DNA of 64,000 bases. Origin: Duganella aquatilis (GTDB taxonomy: Bacteria > Pseudomonadota > Gammaproteobacteria > Burkholderiales > Burkholderiaceae_D). The stretch lies in assembly GCF_009674565.1 (NCBI RefSeq), contig NZ_WKJL01000003.1, positions 296,734 to 360,733 on the forward strand. The letters run 5' to 3'. A model generated the notes under the pieces. It ran no database searches. It saw nothing but the letters and a program-made list of their open reading frames with translations, and had not been told where the DNA came from. A program made the position numbers and the translations under genes. Shown piece after piece: positions 37,010 through 47,020 of this stretch; within the stretch, counting starts at the first letter, position 1, and the number at the start of each line of letters is the position of its first letter.

Positions 37010-38297
37010 CCGCGCTGCTGTGGTCGACGTGGATGACGGCGTCGAACTGGCGCGCCACGTCCGCCTCGAAATAATGGCTGAGCCGCTCGGTCTCCGGCCG
37101 GTAGATGACGCCGATGGCGCGCTCCAGCAAGGACTTCGGCAACGCCGCCGCCACTTCCGGCCGTTCGCGCAGCGGCAGCATGAAGCGCGCCAGGCGCTGC
37201 GGCTCCGCCGCGCTCAACTGATGCAGCAACGCTTCCACACTGCCTGGCAACGACGGCCGTACCCGCTTCAACTCGGCGGCGCCATCCCAGCGGCTGGCCG
37301 CCGTCACCGTGCCGTCGTGCGTGCTGAAGCCCAGCAGGTAGACGGCGTCGGCGCCGCAGCGCTGGCGCATCAGCTGGCCGAGATTGAGCTGACCGCGCCG
37401 GCCCATCTCGGTGGCGCGGGCGTCGCCCAGGTGCGAATTGTGCGCCCACACCACCAGCCGCGCCGGCCCGCCCTTGCGCACGCTCAGATGCATGCGCAGG
37501 GCTTCCAGCGTGTCGGCCATGTGCGTGTCTCGGATATTCCAGGATTCGTCGCGGCCGCCGAACATGGTGCGGTAGTAGCGCTCGGCATTCTGCGCCACGC
37601 GCGCGTTCTGCTGGGCGTAGAACAGTTCGTCCGGCACCACGCCGCCGGCGCTGCTCAGGTGCTGGACGGCCTGGGCGTTCAGGTCCGCCAGCTGGCGCAC
37701 CACTTCCGCCTCGCAATCGGTGCGCAGGCCCAGCGCCGCGGCCTGGCCGTAGAACTGCGGATCGGCCGCCATGTGGTCGATGCAGCTGTAGCGCTCGCGG
37801 GCGCGGTTGGCCGCTTGCGGGTCGACGCGGTCCAGGTAGCGCACCACCTCGTGCATCGATTTTTGCAGGCTGTACAGGTCCATGCCGTAAAAGCCGATGC
37901 GGTGGTTGGGCGCATGCACATGCTCGTTGTGCAGACGCATCCAGTACAGCAGCCTGACGATGTCGACGTTGCGCCACATCCATTGCGGAAAACGCTCGAA
38001 GCCGGCCATGGCCTGGTCGGCGGTCTGGTCGCCGCCGCTGAGCTGGACGAAGCGGCTGACCTGCAAGGCATCCGGCCAGTCGGCCTCGGCCACGATGGCG
38101 TCGAAGCCGCGTTCGACGATCAGGCGCTTGCTGAGGGCCGCGCGCAGCTGGTAGAACTCGCTGGTGCCGTGGCTGGCCTCGCCCATCAGCACCAGCGGCG
38201 CATCACCGATATGATCGACCACCGCGTCGAGGTCGTCGTCAGTGCGAAGAGGCAGCGCATGCGTGCGCAACACCTCCATGGTCGTTTGGTCGGACAT
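36939..38297 (-). CDS. Erythromycin esterase family protein
   Basis: A 452-residue protein of the EreA/EreB-like family. Landmarks are GEASHGTSEFY near residue 37, VAEADWPDA, and the later NSHLGDARATEMG block with catalytic His and Glu. Chromosomal members are numerous and mostly of unknown substrate, so macrolide resistance is not implied. The ATG at 38297 follows GGAGG. It is divergent from the EamA gene. Confidence 0.9.
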   Translation of the reverse strand: MSDQTTMEVLRTHALPLRTDDDLDAVVDHIGDAPLVLMGEASHGTSEFYQLRAALSKRLIVERGFDAIVAEADWPDALQVSRFVQLSGGDQTADQAMAGFERFPQWMWRNVDIVRLLYWMRLHNEHVHAPNHRIGFYGMDLYSLQKSMHEVVRYLDRVDPQAANRARERYSCIDHMAADPQFYGQAAALGLRTDCEAEVVRQLADLNAQAVQHLSSAGGVVPDELFYAQQNARVAQNAERYYRTMFGGRDESWNIRDTHMADTLEALRMHLSVRKGGPARLVVWAHNSHLGDARATEMGRRGQLNLGQLMRQRCGADAVYLLGFSTHDGTVTAASRWDGAAELKRVRPSLPGSVEALLHQLSAAEPQRLARFMLPLRERPEVAAALPKSLLERAIGVIYRPETERLSHYFEADVARQFDAVIHVDHSSAVRPLESSPHWVLDEFPETYPSGL

Positions 38298-38375
38298 GAT
38301 AAATCCTCCAAAATGTACGCAGATATGCGACACTCTATGGTTATTTTGAAACTTGTGCTTTGGAAAGAGTGTGCG

Positions 38376-39335
38376 ATGTGGCATGGCGTGTTGTGCGGTT
38401 TATTGGCCGGAGCCCTGTGGGGCATGGTGTTTGTGTCGCCGGTGTTCCTGAACGCCTTCACGCCGCTGGAAATGGCTTGCGGCCGCTACCTCTGCTATGG
38501 CCTGATCGCCGCCGTCATGATGTCCTCGCGCCTGCCGGCGCTGCTGCGGCGGCTGGACCGGGCCGACATCGTCGCCATGGTCAAGCATGCGCTGGCCGGC
38601 AACATCGTCTATTACATGCTGCTTGCGCTGGGCGTGAAGTTCGCCGGCGTGGCGGCCACCTCGCTGATCATCGGCGTGCTGCCGATCTCGGTCACGCTGA
38701 TCGGCCACAAGGACCACGGCTCGGTGCCGCTGCGGCAATTGCTGCTGCCCCTGCTGCTGGTCGCGGCCGGCATCGCCTGCATCAATATCGATGTCTTCAC
38801 CCATGACGCCGGCAACGGCCTGCCGCTGGCCAGCAAGCTGCTGGGCGTGGCGTGCGCGGCCGGCGCGCTGGCCTGCTGGACCTGGTACTCGGTCGACAAC
38901 GCGCGCTACCTGAAGCGCAATCCGCATTTCAGCAGCGGCGAGTGGTCGGCCCTGTATGGCGTTTCCAGCGGCCTGATCGCGCTGGTGATCACGCTGGTGG
39001 CTTTCGCCCTGTTCCACGGCGAAGTAACGGGCGCCGCCGGCGCGGCCAGCGGACGCGACTGGGGCCTGTTCTGGCTCGTCAACGGCGTGATCGCGCTGGG
39101 CGCTTCGGCCATCGGCAACCATCTGTGGAATGTGGCCAGCCGCAAGGTGCCGCTGACCCTGTCGGGCCAGCTGATTTTATTCGAGACGCTATTCGCGCTG
39201 CTGTACGGCTTCATCTACAAGCAGCAACTGCCGCGCGGGCTGGAGATCGCCGCTATGGTGCTGCTGGTGGCAGGCGTGATGTGGTCGGTACGGATACATG
39301 CACTGGAAGACGCCAGCAAGGCGCACGCAGGTTAA
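38376..39335 (+). CDS. EamA/DMT family transporter
   Basis: A 319-residue transporter with ten predicted membrane helices in two EamA halves (GLLAGALWGMVFVSPVF, then VNGVIALGASAIGNHLWNVA and LILFETLFALLYGFIY). Members export amino acids or other small metabolites. The ATG at 38376 is preceded by GGAAAGAG; an upstream in-frame ATG at 38325 is possible but lacks a ribosome site. The stop overlaps the stop of the next gene by 4 bases. Confidence 0.9.
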   Translation: MWHGVLCGLLAGALWGMVFVSPVFLNAFTPLEMACGRYLCYGLIAAVMMSSRLPALLRRLDRADIVAMVKHALAGNIVYYMLLALGVKFAGVAATSLIIGVLPISVTLIGHKDHGSVPLRQLLLPLLLVAAGIACINIDVFTHDAGNGLPLASKLLGVACAAGALACWTWYSVDNARYLKRNPHFSSGEWSALYGVSSGLIALVITLVAFALFHGEVTGAAGAASGRDWGLFWLVNGVIALGASAIGNHLWNVASRKVPLTLSGQLILFETLFALLYGFIYKQQLPRGLEIAAMVLLVAGVMWSVRIHALEDASKAHAG

Positions 39336-39946
39336 TCCAGCAGGCCGTTTTCGCTGAGCACGTCCTGCACCAGTTCCAGGCGCAGCACGGGATTTTCCTG
39401 CAGCAGCAGGCGCTGCTTTTCTTCCAGGTCCAGCCGCAGCAGTTCGCACCAGCGGTTGGCGACCCAGCCGGCTTCGTCCAGCCGGTACGGCGGCGCCAGC
39501 GACATATTGGCGGTGGAAATCTGTTTCTTCTGGAGCGAACGGATCAGCGCGCCGAGCGCGTTGGCCACGTCCTGTTGTTCGCTGGGAATCGGCACCACCA
39601 TGTCTTCGGCCACCTCGTCCACTTCGGCCATCCACAAGCCGTGCTTGAGCTGCTCTGCGGACTTGACCTGGAAGCGCGTGGTGCCGATGCAGGAAATTTG
39701 CAGCAGCCCCGGCAGCGGCGCGGTCCAGTCGATGATGCGCGCCATGGTGCCGGCGGCGGACAGCGTTTCATGCTGGTCCGGCACGCGCACTTCGCTGCCG
39801 TCCAACAAGGACACCACGCCGAACTCTTCCCCCTTGGCGATGCAGCGCTTCACCAGGTCCAGGTAACGCACTTCAAACACCTGCAACGGCAGATGCCCGT
39901 CAGGGAACAGGATCGTTTTCAACGGGAAAAGTGGGATGGATGGCAT
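39332..39946 (-). CDS. Lon N-terminal (substrate-binding) domain protein
   Basis: A 204-residue stand-alone LonN/PUA-like protein: IPLFPLKTILFPDGHLPLQV at the start, FEVRYLDLVKRCI and IGTTRFQV. It has no ATPase or protease part. Such proteins are common in Burkholderiales, and their role is unknown, possibly substrate recognition for protein turnover. It is unrelated by position to the Lon-like operon protein at 17568. Confidence 0.9.
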   Translation of the reverse strand: MPSIPLFPLKTILFPDGHLPLQVFEVRYLDLVKRCIAKGEEFGVVSLLDGSEVRVPDQHETLSAAGTMARIIDWTAPLPGLLQISCIGTTRFQVKSAEQLKHGLWMAEVDEVAEDMVVPIPSEQQDVANALGALIRSLQKKQISTANMSLAPPYRLDEAGWVANRWCELLRLDLEEKQRLLLQENPVLRLELVQDVLSENGLLD

Positions 39947-39980
39947 TTCGCTATCATCGCACGAAATGGCTGGCCCCGGT

Positions 39981-41270
39981 TCAAGGGCGACGGAAAATGG
40001 TTCCGTTTTTCATCACAAATTGCACGTTGCGCAGTGCGGCGATATCTTGCGTGGGATCGCCCCGCACCGCCACCACGTCGGCCAGATAGCCTTCGCGGAT
40101 CTGGCCCAGTGTAGCGGACTGGTCCAGCACCGCCGCGTTGACCACGGTGGCCGCGCGCAAGGCCTCCACCGGTGTCATGCCGAGGCGCACCAGCCACTCC
40201 AGCTCGCGCGCGTTGTCGCCGTGGGCAAACACGCCGACATCGCTGCCGTTGCCGATGGTGACGCCGAGCTTGCGCGCCAGCTGGAAGGCGCGCGCGGCGG
40301 CCTGCATGGCCGGCGTGGGCGCGGTTTGCCAGTTGCTGCGCTGGTATTTCTGGAAGTATTCGCTGGTGGCTTCCGGCGCCGTCAGCGTCGGGAAATAGGC
40401 CACATGGCGCTCGGCCATCAATTTGAACGTGGCTTCGCTGCCGCCGTAGCCGTGCTCGATGGTGTCGACGCCGGCCAGCGTGGCGCGGCGCATGCCTTCG
40501 TCGGTGCTGGCGTGGGCCGACACCTTGCGGCCCGATTCATGCGCGGTCTGCACCAGCGCGTTCAGTTCGGCCTGGGTGAAGGTGGCGCGCGAACTGCCGT
40601 CGACGCCGGTGCGGTAGTCGGCATAGACCTTGATCCAGTCCGCGCCACGCGCGCCCTGCTCGCGCACCGCCTTGACGACTTCGTCAACGCCGCTGGCCTC
40701 CTGCGCGCCCTTGGGCAGGTCGACATCGTCGCGGTAGCTGCGCGGCGACGGCCCATAACTGCCGCTGGCGACAATCGCGCGGGTGGCGATAAACAGGCGC
40801 GGGCCGGGAATTACGCCGTCGTTAATCGCTTTTTTAATCGCGACATCCGCATACAGCGCGCCTTCCGTGCCCAGATCGCGCAAGGTGGTAAAACCGGCTT
40901 GTAAAGTCGCGGCCGCGTGGCGGCTGGCCAGCAAGGTCCGGTATTCCACCGATTCCTTTAAGACCTGGTCATCCCACGAGGTTTCGTTATATGGATGGAG
41001 CAGCACGTGCGAGTGCAAATCCATTAAACCGGGGATCAGCGTCGCATCCGGCAGGCTGATACGCTCGGCGCCGGCCGGGATATTCATTTTATCGCCGGGA
41101 CCGACTGCGGCAATCTTGCCGCCGCTGATAAGCACCGACCAATTGGCGTGCGCCGCACCTTCTCCGGTCCACACCCGCGCCGGACTTAACAGGGTATCGG
41201 CCGCCTGCGCCTGCGGCGAGAATACGCCGATTAAGATCGAGAATAAGACTGCAAAGCCGCTACGCTGCAT
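39981..41270 (-). CDS. Exported amidohydrolase (imidazolonepropionase-like)
   Basis: A 429-residue metal-dependent amidohydrolase with a signal peptide (residues 1-23). Metal ligands fit the family: HSHVLLH after LIPGLMDL, the bridging Lys in DWIKVYADY, His in VSAHAST, His in IEHGYGG, and Asp in NGSDVG. Relatives are dipeptidases and ochratoxin-type amidases in the periplasm; the substrate here is unknown. Confidence 0.92.
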   Translation of the reverse strand: MQRSGFAVLFSILIGVFSPQAQAADTLLSPARVWTGEGAAHANWSVLISGGKIAAVGPGDKMNIPAGAERISLPDATLIPGLMDLHSHVLLHPYNETSWDDQVLKESVEYRTLLASRHAAATLQAGFTTLRDLGTEGALYADVAIKKAINDGVIPGPRLFIATRAIVASGSYGPSPRSYRDDVDLPKGAQEASGVDEVVKAVREQGARGADWIKVYADYRTGVDGSSRATFTQAELNALVQTAHESGRKVSAHASTDEGMRRATLAGVDTIEHGYGGSEATFKLMAERHVAYFPTLTAPEATSEYFQKYQRSNWQTAPTPAMQAAARAFQLARKLGVTIGNGSDVGVFAHGDNARELEWLVRLGMTPVEALRAATVVNAAVLDQSATLGQIREGYLADVVAVRGDPTQDIAALRNVQFVMKNGTIFRRP

Positions 41271-41282
41271 GGAGTGCGCCCC

Positions 41283-41340
41283 AAAAAGAAAAAAGCTGGT
41301 ACCGGGTTTATCGATATAAACCCCGGCTACCAGCTTTTGC
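41283..41340 (-). terminator. Intrinsic terminator of the H-NS gene
   Basis: AAAAGCTGGTA (41291-41301) pairs with TACCAGCTTTT (41328-41338), and the inner arms (CCGGGTTTAT with ATAAACCCCGG) extend the stem. On the minus strand the hairpin is followed by a T-rich tail (41283-41294). It ends the H-NS transcript before the amidohydrolase gene. Confidence 0.85.
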
Positions 41341-41347
41341 TGAAGAA

Positions 41348-41638
41348 TTACTTAATCAGATAATCATCTTTGTTCTTGCCTTCCAACCATTTTGGCGCGC
41401 GGCCACGGCCGGTCCAGGTCTGGCCGGTGGCGTCGTCACGGTACTTGGTTGGCACCGGCGCGCGCGGCTTGGACGTCTTGACCTTGGCTACAGCGCCCAG
41501 ATCGGCGATGGTCAGGCCATAATCGCGCATGATGGTGGCGATTTTCTCTTTCGCCTGCGCAATTTCGTCCTTGCGGGCGGTTTCAGCCAGATTTTCCAGT
41601 TCAGCGATCTTCGCTTTGTATTCCTGGTAAGTCGTCAT
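41348..41638 (-). CDS. H-NS family nucleoid-associated protein
   Basis: A 96-residue DNA-binding protein. An N-terminal oligomerisation helix ([17 protein letters not shown]) is followed by the C-terminal AT-hook-like H-NS domain ([20 protein letters not shown]). The [11 protein letters not shown] core is the family signature. It would silence A+T-rich or foreign DNA, such as the 54-56 kb patch. GAAGGAAA precedes the ATG. It has its own terminator. Confidence 0.95.
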   Translation of the reverse strand: MTTYQEYKAKIAELENLAETARKDEIAQAKEKIATIMRDYGLTIADLGAVAKVKTSKPRAPVPTKYRDDATGQTWTGRGRAPKWLEGKNKDDYLIK

Positions 41639-41816
41639 CTTATTTCCTTCTTATCGGTGGGTTGGATTTAAAAAACCACAAGTGACAATGTGTGAGATTT
41701 GATAGGCGCAATTTACCATAAGTTTGCAGAGATATTCCACATATATCCGAACAAATACCAATATAGCTATAAAAACGGATATTTTCCACAACTGTTTAGG
41801 GAATATAAATGCCGGT
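41639..41816 (-). promoter_or_regulatory. A+T-rich upstream region of the H-NS gene
   Basis: This 178-base region is far richer in A and T than its neighbours. Read on the minus strand, it contains two similar words, TGTGGAAAATATC and TGTGGAATATCTC, about 50 bases apart, and several TATA-like runs. H-NS-family genes often repress themselves through such DNA. No exact promoter is claimed. Confidence 0.4.
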
Positions 41817-42737
41817 TCATTCGCACAACGGGCGCAACTGTATCCCATCTGCCACCACTTTGCGAATTAAATTAGCTAAACGGCATGTGCCCGGTCCGGC
41901 TAATTCAGGATTCGCCACCACCAGCGATAAAGACAATTTACGTCGTTGACCGACGCGCAAGGGTAAAGGCTTGAGCAAGCCTTGTTCCAGCTGGTTTTTA
42001 ATCTTGTGTTCGGCCAGCCAGCCAAAACCGATTCCATTACAAATCATTTCCAGCCGCGTGTGCGGACTGGTGACGCTCCAGCGCTGATTGCTGTTTAACC
42101 AGCCGTGGTCGCGCGGATTCAGGGTGCCGGAATCGCGCACCACGATTTGCAGGTTGCGGCCGAGGTCATCGAGTTCCAGTTCGCGCCCGAGGGCATGCAG
42201 CGGATGGCAGGGATGGGCGACGGCGACGAATTCGATATCCATCAGCGCATCGCCGAGAAAGCCCGACGGAATGCGGCTGACGATGGCGATGTCGACGCGC
42301 TTTTCGATCAGCGCGTCTTCCGAGCCGGAGAGGACGGTTTCTTCCAGATTGACGCGGGTATGGCGCGCCCAGGGTTCGAAATCGCGCAGCACCTGCACCA
42401 GCAGTTCGACCGGGAACAGGCTGTCGACCGCGATGCTGACTTGCGGCTCCCATCCTTCAGCCAGGCTACCGGCCAGTTGTTCCAGTTGGAAGGCGTCGCC
42501 CAGCAGTTCGCGGGCCTTGTTGAGCAGCGCTTCGCCGTTGCGGGTCAGGCGCGCGCGGCGGCCGTCGATTTCCAGCAGTTCGACGCCTAGTTGCTCTTGT
42601 AACTTGGCCACCATATAGCTGACCGAGGATTGGCTGCGGTGCAAGGCTTCCGCCGCCTGCGCATAGCCGCCGCACTCGACGATGGCCTGCAGGACTTGCC
42701 ACTGCTCAAGCGTACTCTTAGGTATCTTCAAGGGCAT
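41817..42737 (-). CDS. LysR-type transcriptional regulator
   Basis: A 306-residue regulator with an N-terminal winged helix-turn-helix (GGYAQAAEALHRSQSSVSYM) and an effector domain from residue 90. It lies 38 bases downstream of the TonB-receptor gene on the same strand, so it may be co-transcribed with it. The effector is unknown. Confidence 0.92.
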   Translation of the reverse strand: MPLKIPKSTLEQWQVLQAIVECGGYAQAAEALHRSQSSVSYMVAKLQEQLGVELLEIDGRRARLTRNGEALLNKARELLGDAFQLEQLAGSLAEGWEPQVSIAVDSLFPVELLVQVLRDFEPWARHTRVNLEETVLSGSEDALIEKRVDIAIVSRIPSGFLGDALMDIEFVAVAHPCHPLHALGRELELDDLGRNLQIVVRDSGTLNPRDHGWLNSNQRWSVTSPHTRLEMICNGIGFGWLAEHKIKNQLEQGLLKPLPLRVGQRRKLSLSLVVANPELAGPGTCRLANLIRKVVADGIQLRPLCE

Positions 42738-42775
42738 TCCACGGCGAAAGAATTCACCGGGAAATCATACCACCG

Positions 42776-44974
42776 TCAGAAGCGGGTCTCTACGGTCACG
42801 CGGAATTGGGTTTCGCCGTTGGCCACGGTGGTGCGGTTCAGCGTGCCGTTGCTGTCGCTGTACAGGCTTTCGGTGGTGTAGTCCTGCGCCAGCAGATTGG
42901 AGACGGCGACGCGCAGATTGTTCTGCTGGTCCAGCTTCCACAGCGCGTAGACGTCCAGATCGCGGCGCACCGAGGTGTAGCCGCCCTGCGTGCCGCTCAG
43001 GCGCGCCAGGCCGCCGTTGCGGAAGCTGAAGTTGCTGCCGGTGCTCAACTGGCCATCCGGCGTCTTGTAGTCGATGCCGACCGTGGCGCTGAGCGGCACC
43101 TGCTGATCCAGGCGGTTGTCCGGCCCCGGCACGCTGTCCACGCGCGACCAGTTGCGGCTGACGCTGGCGCGCAGGTCCAGCTTGGGCGCGTTATCCATCA
43201 GCACGCTGGCCGGGAACTTGGCTTCCAGCTCGATGCCGCGCGTTTCGGCGCGGCCGTCGTTGATGGCGGTCGAAACCCAGCGCTGGTCCTGGAAGAACAG
43301 GCCCTGGTGGGTATAGTTCTCGATGCGGCGCACCGAGGCGCTGGCGCTCAGCAGGCCGCCCTCGCCCCAGTAATGCTCGAACGACGCATCCAGGCCCAGC
43401 GCCAGTTCCGGCTTCAGGTTGGGATTGCCGCGACGGTCAGGCTCGGTCGGGCTGTTGTTGGTCGAGGTGAACTTGCGCGGAATCAGCGCGGCGGTGGTGG
43501 GCGGTTTGTAGGTGCGGGTCAACGCCACGCGTACCTGGTCTTTCTTGTTCGGCAGCTTGATCAGCGTCTGCATCAGCGGACTCAGCACGCTGGAACGGTT
43601 CTGCACGGGATCGATGCTGCCGCCGTCGGCGCGGGTGTCCAGGCCTTCCCAGCGCACGCCGGTGTAGACCGACCACAGCGGCGTGATATTCCACTCGTCC
43701 TGGCCGTACAGCGCCAGCCGCGTGACCTTGGCGTTGAAGCCTTCGTCGCTGTTGATCGGCGAGCTGCCCGGCAAATCGGCATCGCGCTGGACGCGGCTGT
43801 CGTCGCGCTGCGTGACGCCGGCGTCCCAGCCCAGCGACAGCGCATGCTCGGTGGCCTCCGTGCCGGCGGGCGGCGTGCCGAAGGTGAGCGGCGTCGAATA
43901 CTTGCCCTGCGTGCTGAAGCCCTGCTCCGCGCTTTCGGAATGCACGGTGCGCACCAGCGTTGCCGGCGCCCCGTTGTTGCCGCCGACCTGCAGCGAATCG
44001 GACGTGTTGCGGTTGTCGCTGACCGCCGCTTTCACGTCCAGCTTGGCGCCCTCTTCCAGCTTGTGCACCCAGTTCAGGTCGGTGCGGCCGAAACCGTTGT
44101 GGTTGCTGTAGGTGCCGTCGATGCGGTCGTAGTCCGGGCCGGCGCCGAAGGCGGTCTCGGTGCGGCTGTGGGTGGTGCTGGCGAAGCGGTTGTAGTTGAG
44201 GAAGGATTGCGAGGTCAGCGTATCGCCGCCGGCCAGGTTCCAGTTGATGCGCGGCGACAGGTTGAAGCCGTCGCCATGGCCGATGTCCTGCCAGGTGATG
44301 GCGCGCGAAACGTTGGGGATGCCGTCGGCGCCGTTGCCGGTTTCCCAGCTTGGCGTGGTGCGGTCGTAGTTGAACCGCCAGGCATTGCCGCCAAACGAAT
44401 AAGAAGTCGCACCATTCTTGTCCGACATTTGCAGGCTGACGGCCGGCGAGCTGCCGGTGCTGCTCCTGGACTGCGTGAGCTTGAGTTCATGCTGAGCCGG
44501 CTTGAGCGCCTTCTTCAGCACGATGTTGATGGTGCCGGCGATGGACTGGGTGCTGAACTCCGCGCTGGCGGCGCGCAGCACCTCGATGCGTTCGATCACG
44601 TCCGGCGCCAGGCTGTCGATCGAGAAGCCGGCCGGCGCGCGTTCGCCATTGATCAGGATCTGCGTGTAGCCGGCGCCGAGGCCGCGCATGCGGATCTCGC
44701 CGCCGCTGCGACCGGCCGCGCCGCCGATGGTGATGCCGGGCAGGCGCTTGAGTACATCGTTGACCGAGGTGTCGCCGTATTTCTGGATTTCCTCGCTGCT
44801 GACCACGGTCTTGCTGGCGGTATCGTCGCGGCGCGCATCATATTTGGCGGCGGAGCCCTTGATTTCCACCTTCTGCATCTCGTCCTGCCTGGGCTGCTCC
44901 ATGTCGGCATGGGCAACGGTGGCGGAACAAAGGGCGAAGACGGCGGCGGCTATCTGCGTCAAACGAGTAGGCAT
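42776..44974 (-). CDS. TonB-dependent outer-membrane receptor
   Basis: A 732-residue receptor with a signal peptide (residues 1-23), a plug domain (VVSSEEIQKYGDTSVNDVLK, IRMRGLGAGYTQILINGERA) and a 22-strand barrel ending in the terminal Phe (FRVTVETRF) needed for insertion. It imports a bulky ligand using TonB energy. The plug resembles siderophore or peptide receptors of the Oar/FepA kind, but no Fur box was identified. A LysR gene follows. Confidence 0.94.
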   Translation of the reverse strand: MPTRLTQIAAAVFALCSATVAHADMEQPRQDEMQKVEIKGSAAKYDARRDDTASKTVVSSEEIQKYGDTSVNDVLKRLPGITIGGAAGRSGGEIRMRGLGAGYTQILINGERAPAGFSIDSLAPDVIERIEVLRAASAEFSTQSIAGTINIVLKKALKPAQHELKLTQSRSSTGSSPAVSLQMSDKNGATSYSFGGNAWRFNYDRTTPSWETGNGADGIPNVSRAITWQDIGHGDGFNLSPRINWNLAGGDTLTSQSFLNYNRFASTTHSRTETAFGAGPDYDRIDGTYSNHNGFGRTDLNWVHKLEEGAKLDVKAAVSDNRNTSDSLQVGGNNGAPATLVRTVHSESAEQGFSTQGKYSTPLTFGTPPAGTEATEHALSLGWDAGVTQRDDSRVQRDADLPGSSPINSDEGFNAKVTRLALYGQDEWNITPLWSVYTGVRWEGLDTRADGGSIDPVQNRSSVLSPLMQTLIKLPNKKDQVRVALTRTYKPPTTAALIPRKFTSTNNSPTEPDRRGNPNLKPELALGLDASFEHYWGEGGLLSASASVRRIENYTHQGLFFQDQRWVSTAINDGRAETRGIELEAKFPASVLMDNAPKLDLRASVSRNWSRVDSVPGPDNRLDQQVPLSATVGIDYKTPDGQLSTGSNFSFRNGGLARLSGTQGGYTSVRRDLDVYALWKLDQQNNLRVAVSNLLAQDYTTESLYSDSNGTLNRTTVANGETQFRVTVETRF

Positions 44975-45108
44975 GATACGGATCGAGCGAGTTTTGGGAT
45001 GCTTAAATTATGCCTTGATCCAACAAAAATGTTCAGTATTTAGCAACAACATCGCGTGTTTAGCTAAATTTCATAAACGCTCATCGCGAAAACGATAATG
45101 GCGGACGC

Positions 45109-45114
45109 TATAAT
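45109..45114 (+). promoter_or_regulatory. Perfect -10 box upstream of psd
   Basis: TATAAT at 45109-45114 lies 18 bases before the psd start codon, which would leave a very short leader. The matching -35 hexamer is weak. Confidence 0.45.
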
Positions 45115-45132
45115 GCGCGATCGTTAACTTGT

Positions 45133-45993
45133 ATGGATCTGTCACCCGTGTCCGACCGCTTAGCCGTTTTGCCGCAATACCTGCTTCCCAAGGGAGCGCT
45201 GACCAATTTCGCCGGCCGCGTCGCTGGCGCCAAGGGCGGCGCTTATACCACCCGCTTGATCCGCTGGTTTGTCGGCCGCTATAACGTCAATATGGACGAG
45301 GCATTCGATCCGGATATCGCCCACTACAAGACCTTCAACGAATTCTTCACCCGCGCCCTGCGCCCGGACGCCCGTCCGCTGGCAGACGCCGCTTACATCT
45401 GCCCGGTCGACGGCCGCATCAGCCAGTTCGGCGATATCGAGGACGACCAGATTTTCCAGGCCAAGGGCCACAAGTTCAGCACCACAGCGCTGGTCGGCGG
45501 CGATGCGCAACTGGCGGCGCAGTTCCAGCACGGCAGCTTCGCCAACCTGTACCTGAGTCCGCGCGACTACCACCGCATCCACATGCCGATCGACGGCAAG
45601 CTGACCCGCATGATTTACGTGCCGGGCGAGCTGTTCTCGGTCAATCCGACCACCGCGCGCGGCATTCCCGGCCTGTTCGCCCGCAACGAGCGCGTGGTCT
45701 GCGTGTTCGACACCGCCCACGGCCCGTTCGTGATGACGCTGGTCGGCGCCACCATCGTCGGCAGCATGGCGACCGTCTGGCACGGCGTGGTCAATCCGCC
45801 GCGCCTGCCGCAAGTCACCGAGTGGAAATACGATGACCAGAACATCGTGCTGAAAAAAGGCGATGAGCTGGGCCGCTTCCTGCTCGGCTCCACCGTGGTG
45901 ATGCTGTTCCAGAAGGATGTGCTGAAGTTCAATCCCGCCTGGCAGCCAGCCGGCCCCGTCCGCCTGGGCGAGGAAATGGCGCAGACGAAGTAA
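45133..45993 (+). CDS. psd: Phosphatidylserine decarboxylase proenzyme
   Basis: A 286-residue inner-membrane enzyme that makes phosphatidylethanolamine. The proenzyme self-cleaves at the LGST motif, seen as LLGSTVV, between Gly252 and Ser253; the serine becomes the pyruvoyl group. Asp and His of the processing triad are suggested by PVDGRISQFG and the YHRIHMP block. A TATAAT box lies just upstream. Its stop abuts the stop of the LysR gene. Confidence 0.97.
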   Translation: MDLSPVSDRLAVLPQYLLPKGALTNFAGRVAGAKGGAYTTRLIRWFVGRYNVNMDEAFDPDIAHYKTFNEFFTRALRPDARPLADAAYICPVDGRISQFGDIEDDQIFQAKGHKFSTTALVGGDAQLAAQFQHGSFANLYLSPRDYHRIHMPIDGKLTRMIYVPGELFSVNPTTARGIPGLFARNERVVCVFDTAHGPFVMTLVGATIVGSMATVWHGVVNPPRLPQVTEWKYDDQNIVLKKGDELGRFLLGSTVVMLFQKDVLKFNPAWQPAGPVRLGEEMAQTK

Positions 45994-46905
45994 CTACATG
46001 CCGGCCGGCGCGCCGCTATCGAACGCCTCCTGCAGCATATCGATGAACACCCGGGTCTTGGCCGGCATCAGCCGCCGCCCGGGGAACACCGCCCAGCCCG
46101 TCACTTGCGGAAACGCCCATTCGGGCAACACCCGCACCAACTCCCCACGCTGCAGATACGGCCGCGCAATCGCCTCGGTCGACGCGCCGATGCCGATGCC
46201 GGTGCTGGCCATGCGCACCAGCAGTTCCGGCGAATTCGCCAGCAGCCGCACCGGCAGCTCGCGCTCCCACGAGGTTTTGCCGCGCAGCAGATTCCAGCGT
46301 ATCAGCCCGTTCAGGCGCGGCGGCAGGCTGAGTAGATCGTGCTTGAACAAGTCGTCCGGGTGCTCGGGCAGACCACGCAGATTGGTGTACAGCGGCGAGG
46401 CGTACAGCGCCAGCGAACTGAAGGTGATGCGCCGCGCCGCCAGCGTGGCGTCGTCCGGCAGGTTGCCCATGCGAATAGCGACGTCGAAACCTTCCGCCAC
46501 CAGATCCACGCGGCGCGGCGACAGATCCAGCTCCAGCGAAATGGCCGGATAGCGGTCCATGAACTTGGCCAGCACCGCGCTGACCGACACGTTGGCGAAG
46601 TCGGCCGGCATCGACACCCGCAGCAGGCCGCTTGGCGCCACCTGCCGGTGCTGCACCAGCGCGCCGGCCGCCTCGGTCTCGTCGGCCACCTTTCGCGCGT
46701 GTTCCAGCAGGCTGGCGCCGAATTCCGTCAGCACCAGCTTGCGCGTGGTGCGCTGGAGCAGGCGCTCGCCCAACTGCCCTTCCAGCAGCGAGATGCGGCG
46801 CGACACCGTCGATTTGGGCAGTTGCACCCGCTCCGCCGCTAGGCTGAAGCTGCCGCATTCAACGATGCGGGCAAACAGCAGCAGGTCGCCAGGGTCGATT
46901 TCCAT
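45994..46905 (-). CDS. LysR-type transcriptional regulator of the azoR-pirin pair
   Basis: A 303-residue LysR factor ([20 protein letters not shown], then [19 protein letters not shown]). It is divergent from azoR, and this LysR/azoreductase/pirin order is a common arrangement for electrophile or quinone stress. A candidate operator lies in the gap. It very likely controls the azoR-pirin transcript. Confidence 0.92.
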   Translation of the reverse strand: MEIDPGDLLLFARIVECGSFSLAAERVQLPKSTVSRRISLLEGQLGERLLQRTTRKLVLTEFGASLLEHARKVADETEAAGALVQHRQVAPSGLLRVSMPADFANVSVSAVLAKFMDRYPAISLELDLSPRRVDLVAEGFDVAIRMGNLPDDATLAARRITFSSLALYASPLYTNLRGLPEHPDDLFKHDLLSLPPRLNGLIRWNLLRGKTSWERELPVRLLANSPELLVRMASTGIGIGASTEAIARPYLQRGELVRVLPEWAFPQVTGWAVFPGRRLMPAKTRVFIDMLQEAFDSGAPAGM

Positions 46906-46921
46906 AGGATTGTTCCATCAG

Positions 46922-46938
46922 TGGATTAATGTTATCCA
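46922..46938. promoter_or_regulatory. Candidate LysR operator between lysR and azoR
   Basis: TGGAT (46922-46926) and ATCCA (46934-46938) form a perfect inverted repeat spaced by 7. It lies in the 115-base divergent gap. The spacing is not the exact T-N11-A rule, so confidence is modest. Confidence 0.4.
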
Positions 46939-47020
46939 TTTTAACGGCTTCCGCATGGAATTTGAAACGGTTAAAGTTACTCCATCGACGCAGCACTCAC
47001 CAACATTAAGGAGCAACACC

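Noticed and set aside
36939..38297. Erythromycin esterase family protein and TetA-like pump as acquired antibiotic resistance
   Set aside because: Neither lies on a mobile element, both have normal composition, and chromosomal relatives mostly lack shown resistance activity.
39332..39946. The stand-alone Lon N-domain protein as a partner of the Lon-like operon protein
   Set aside because: It lies more than 20 kb away in an unrelated context and such proteins are common in this order.
41651..41848. A 65-codon minus-strand frame in the A+T-rich region before the H-NS gene
   Set aside because: It has no ribosome site or family and overlaps the LysR gene end; it is better explained as regulatory DNA.
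42806..45043. A 745-codon plus-strand frame opposite the TonB receptor
   Set aside because: It is a shadow of the receptor gene, which has a signal peptide, plug and terminal Phe.
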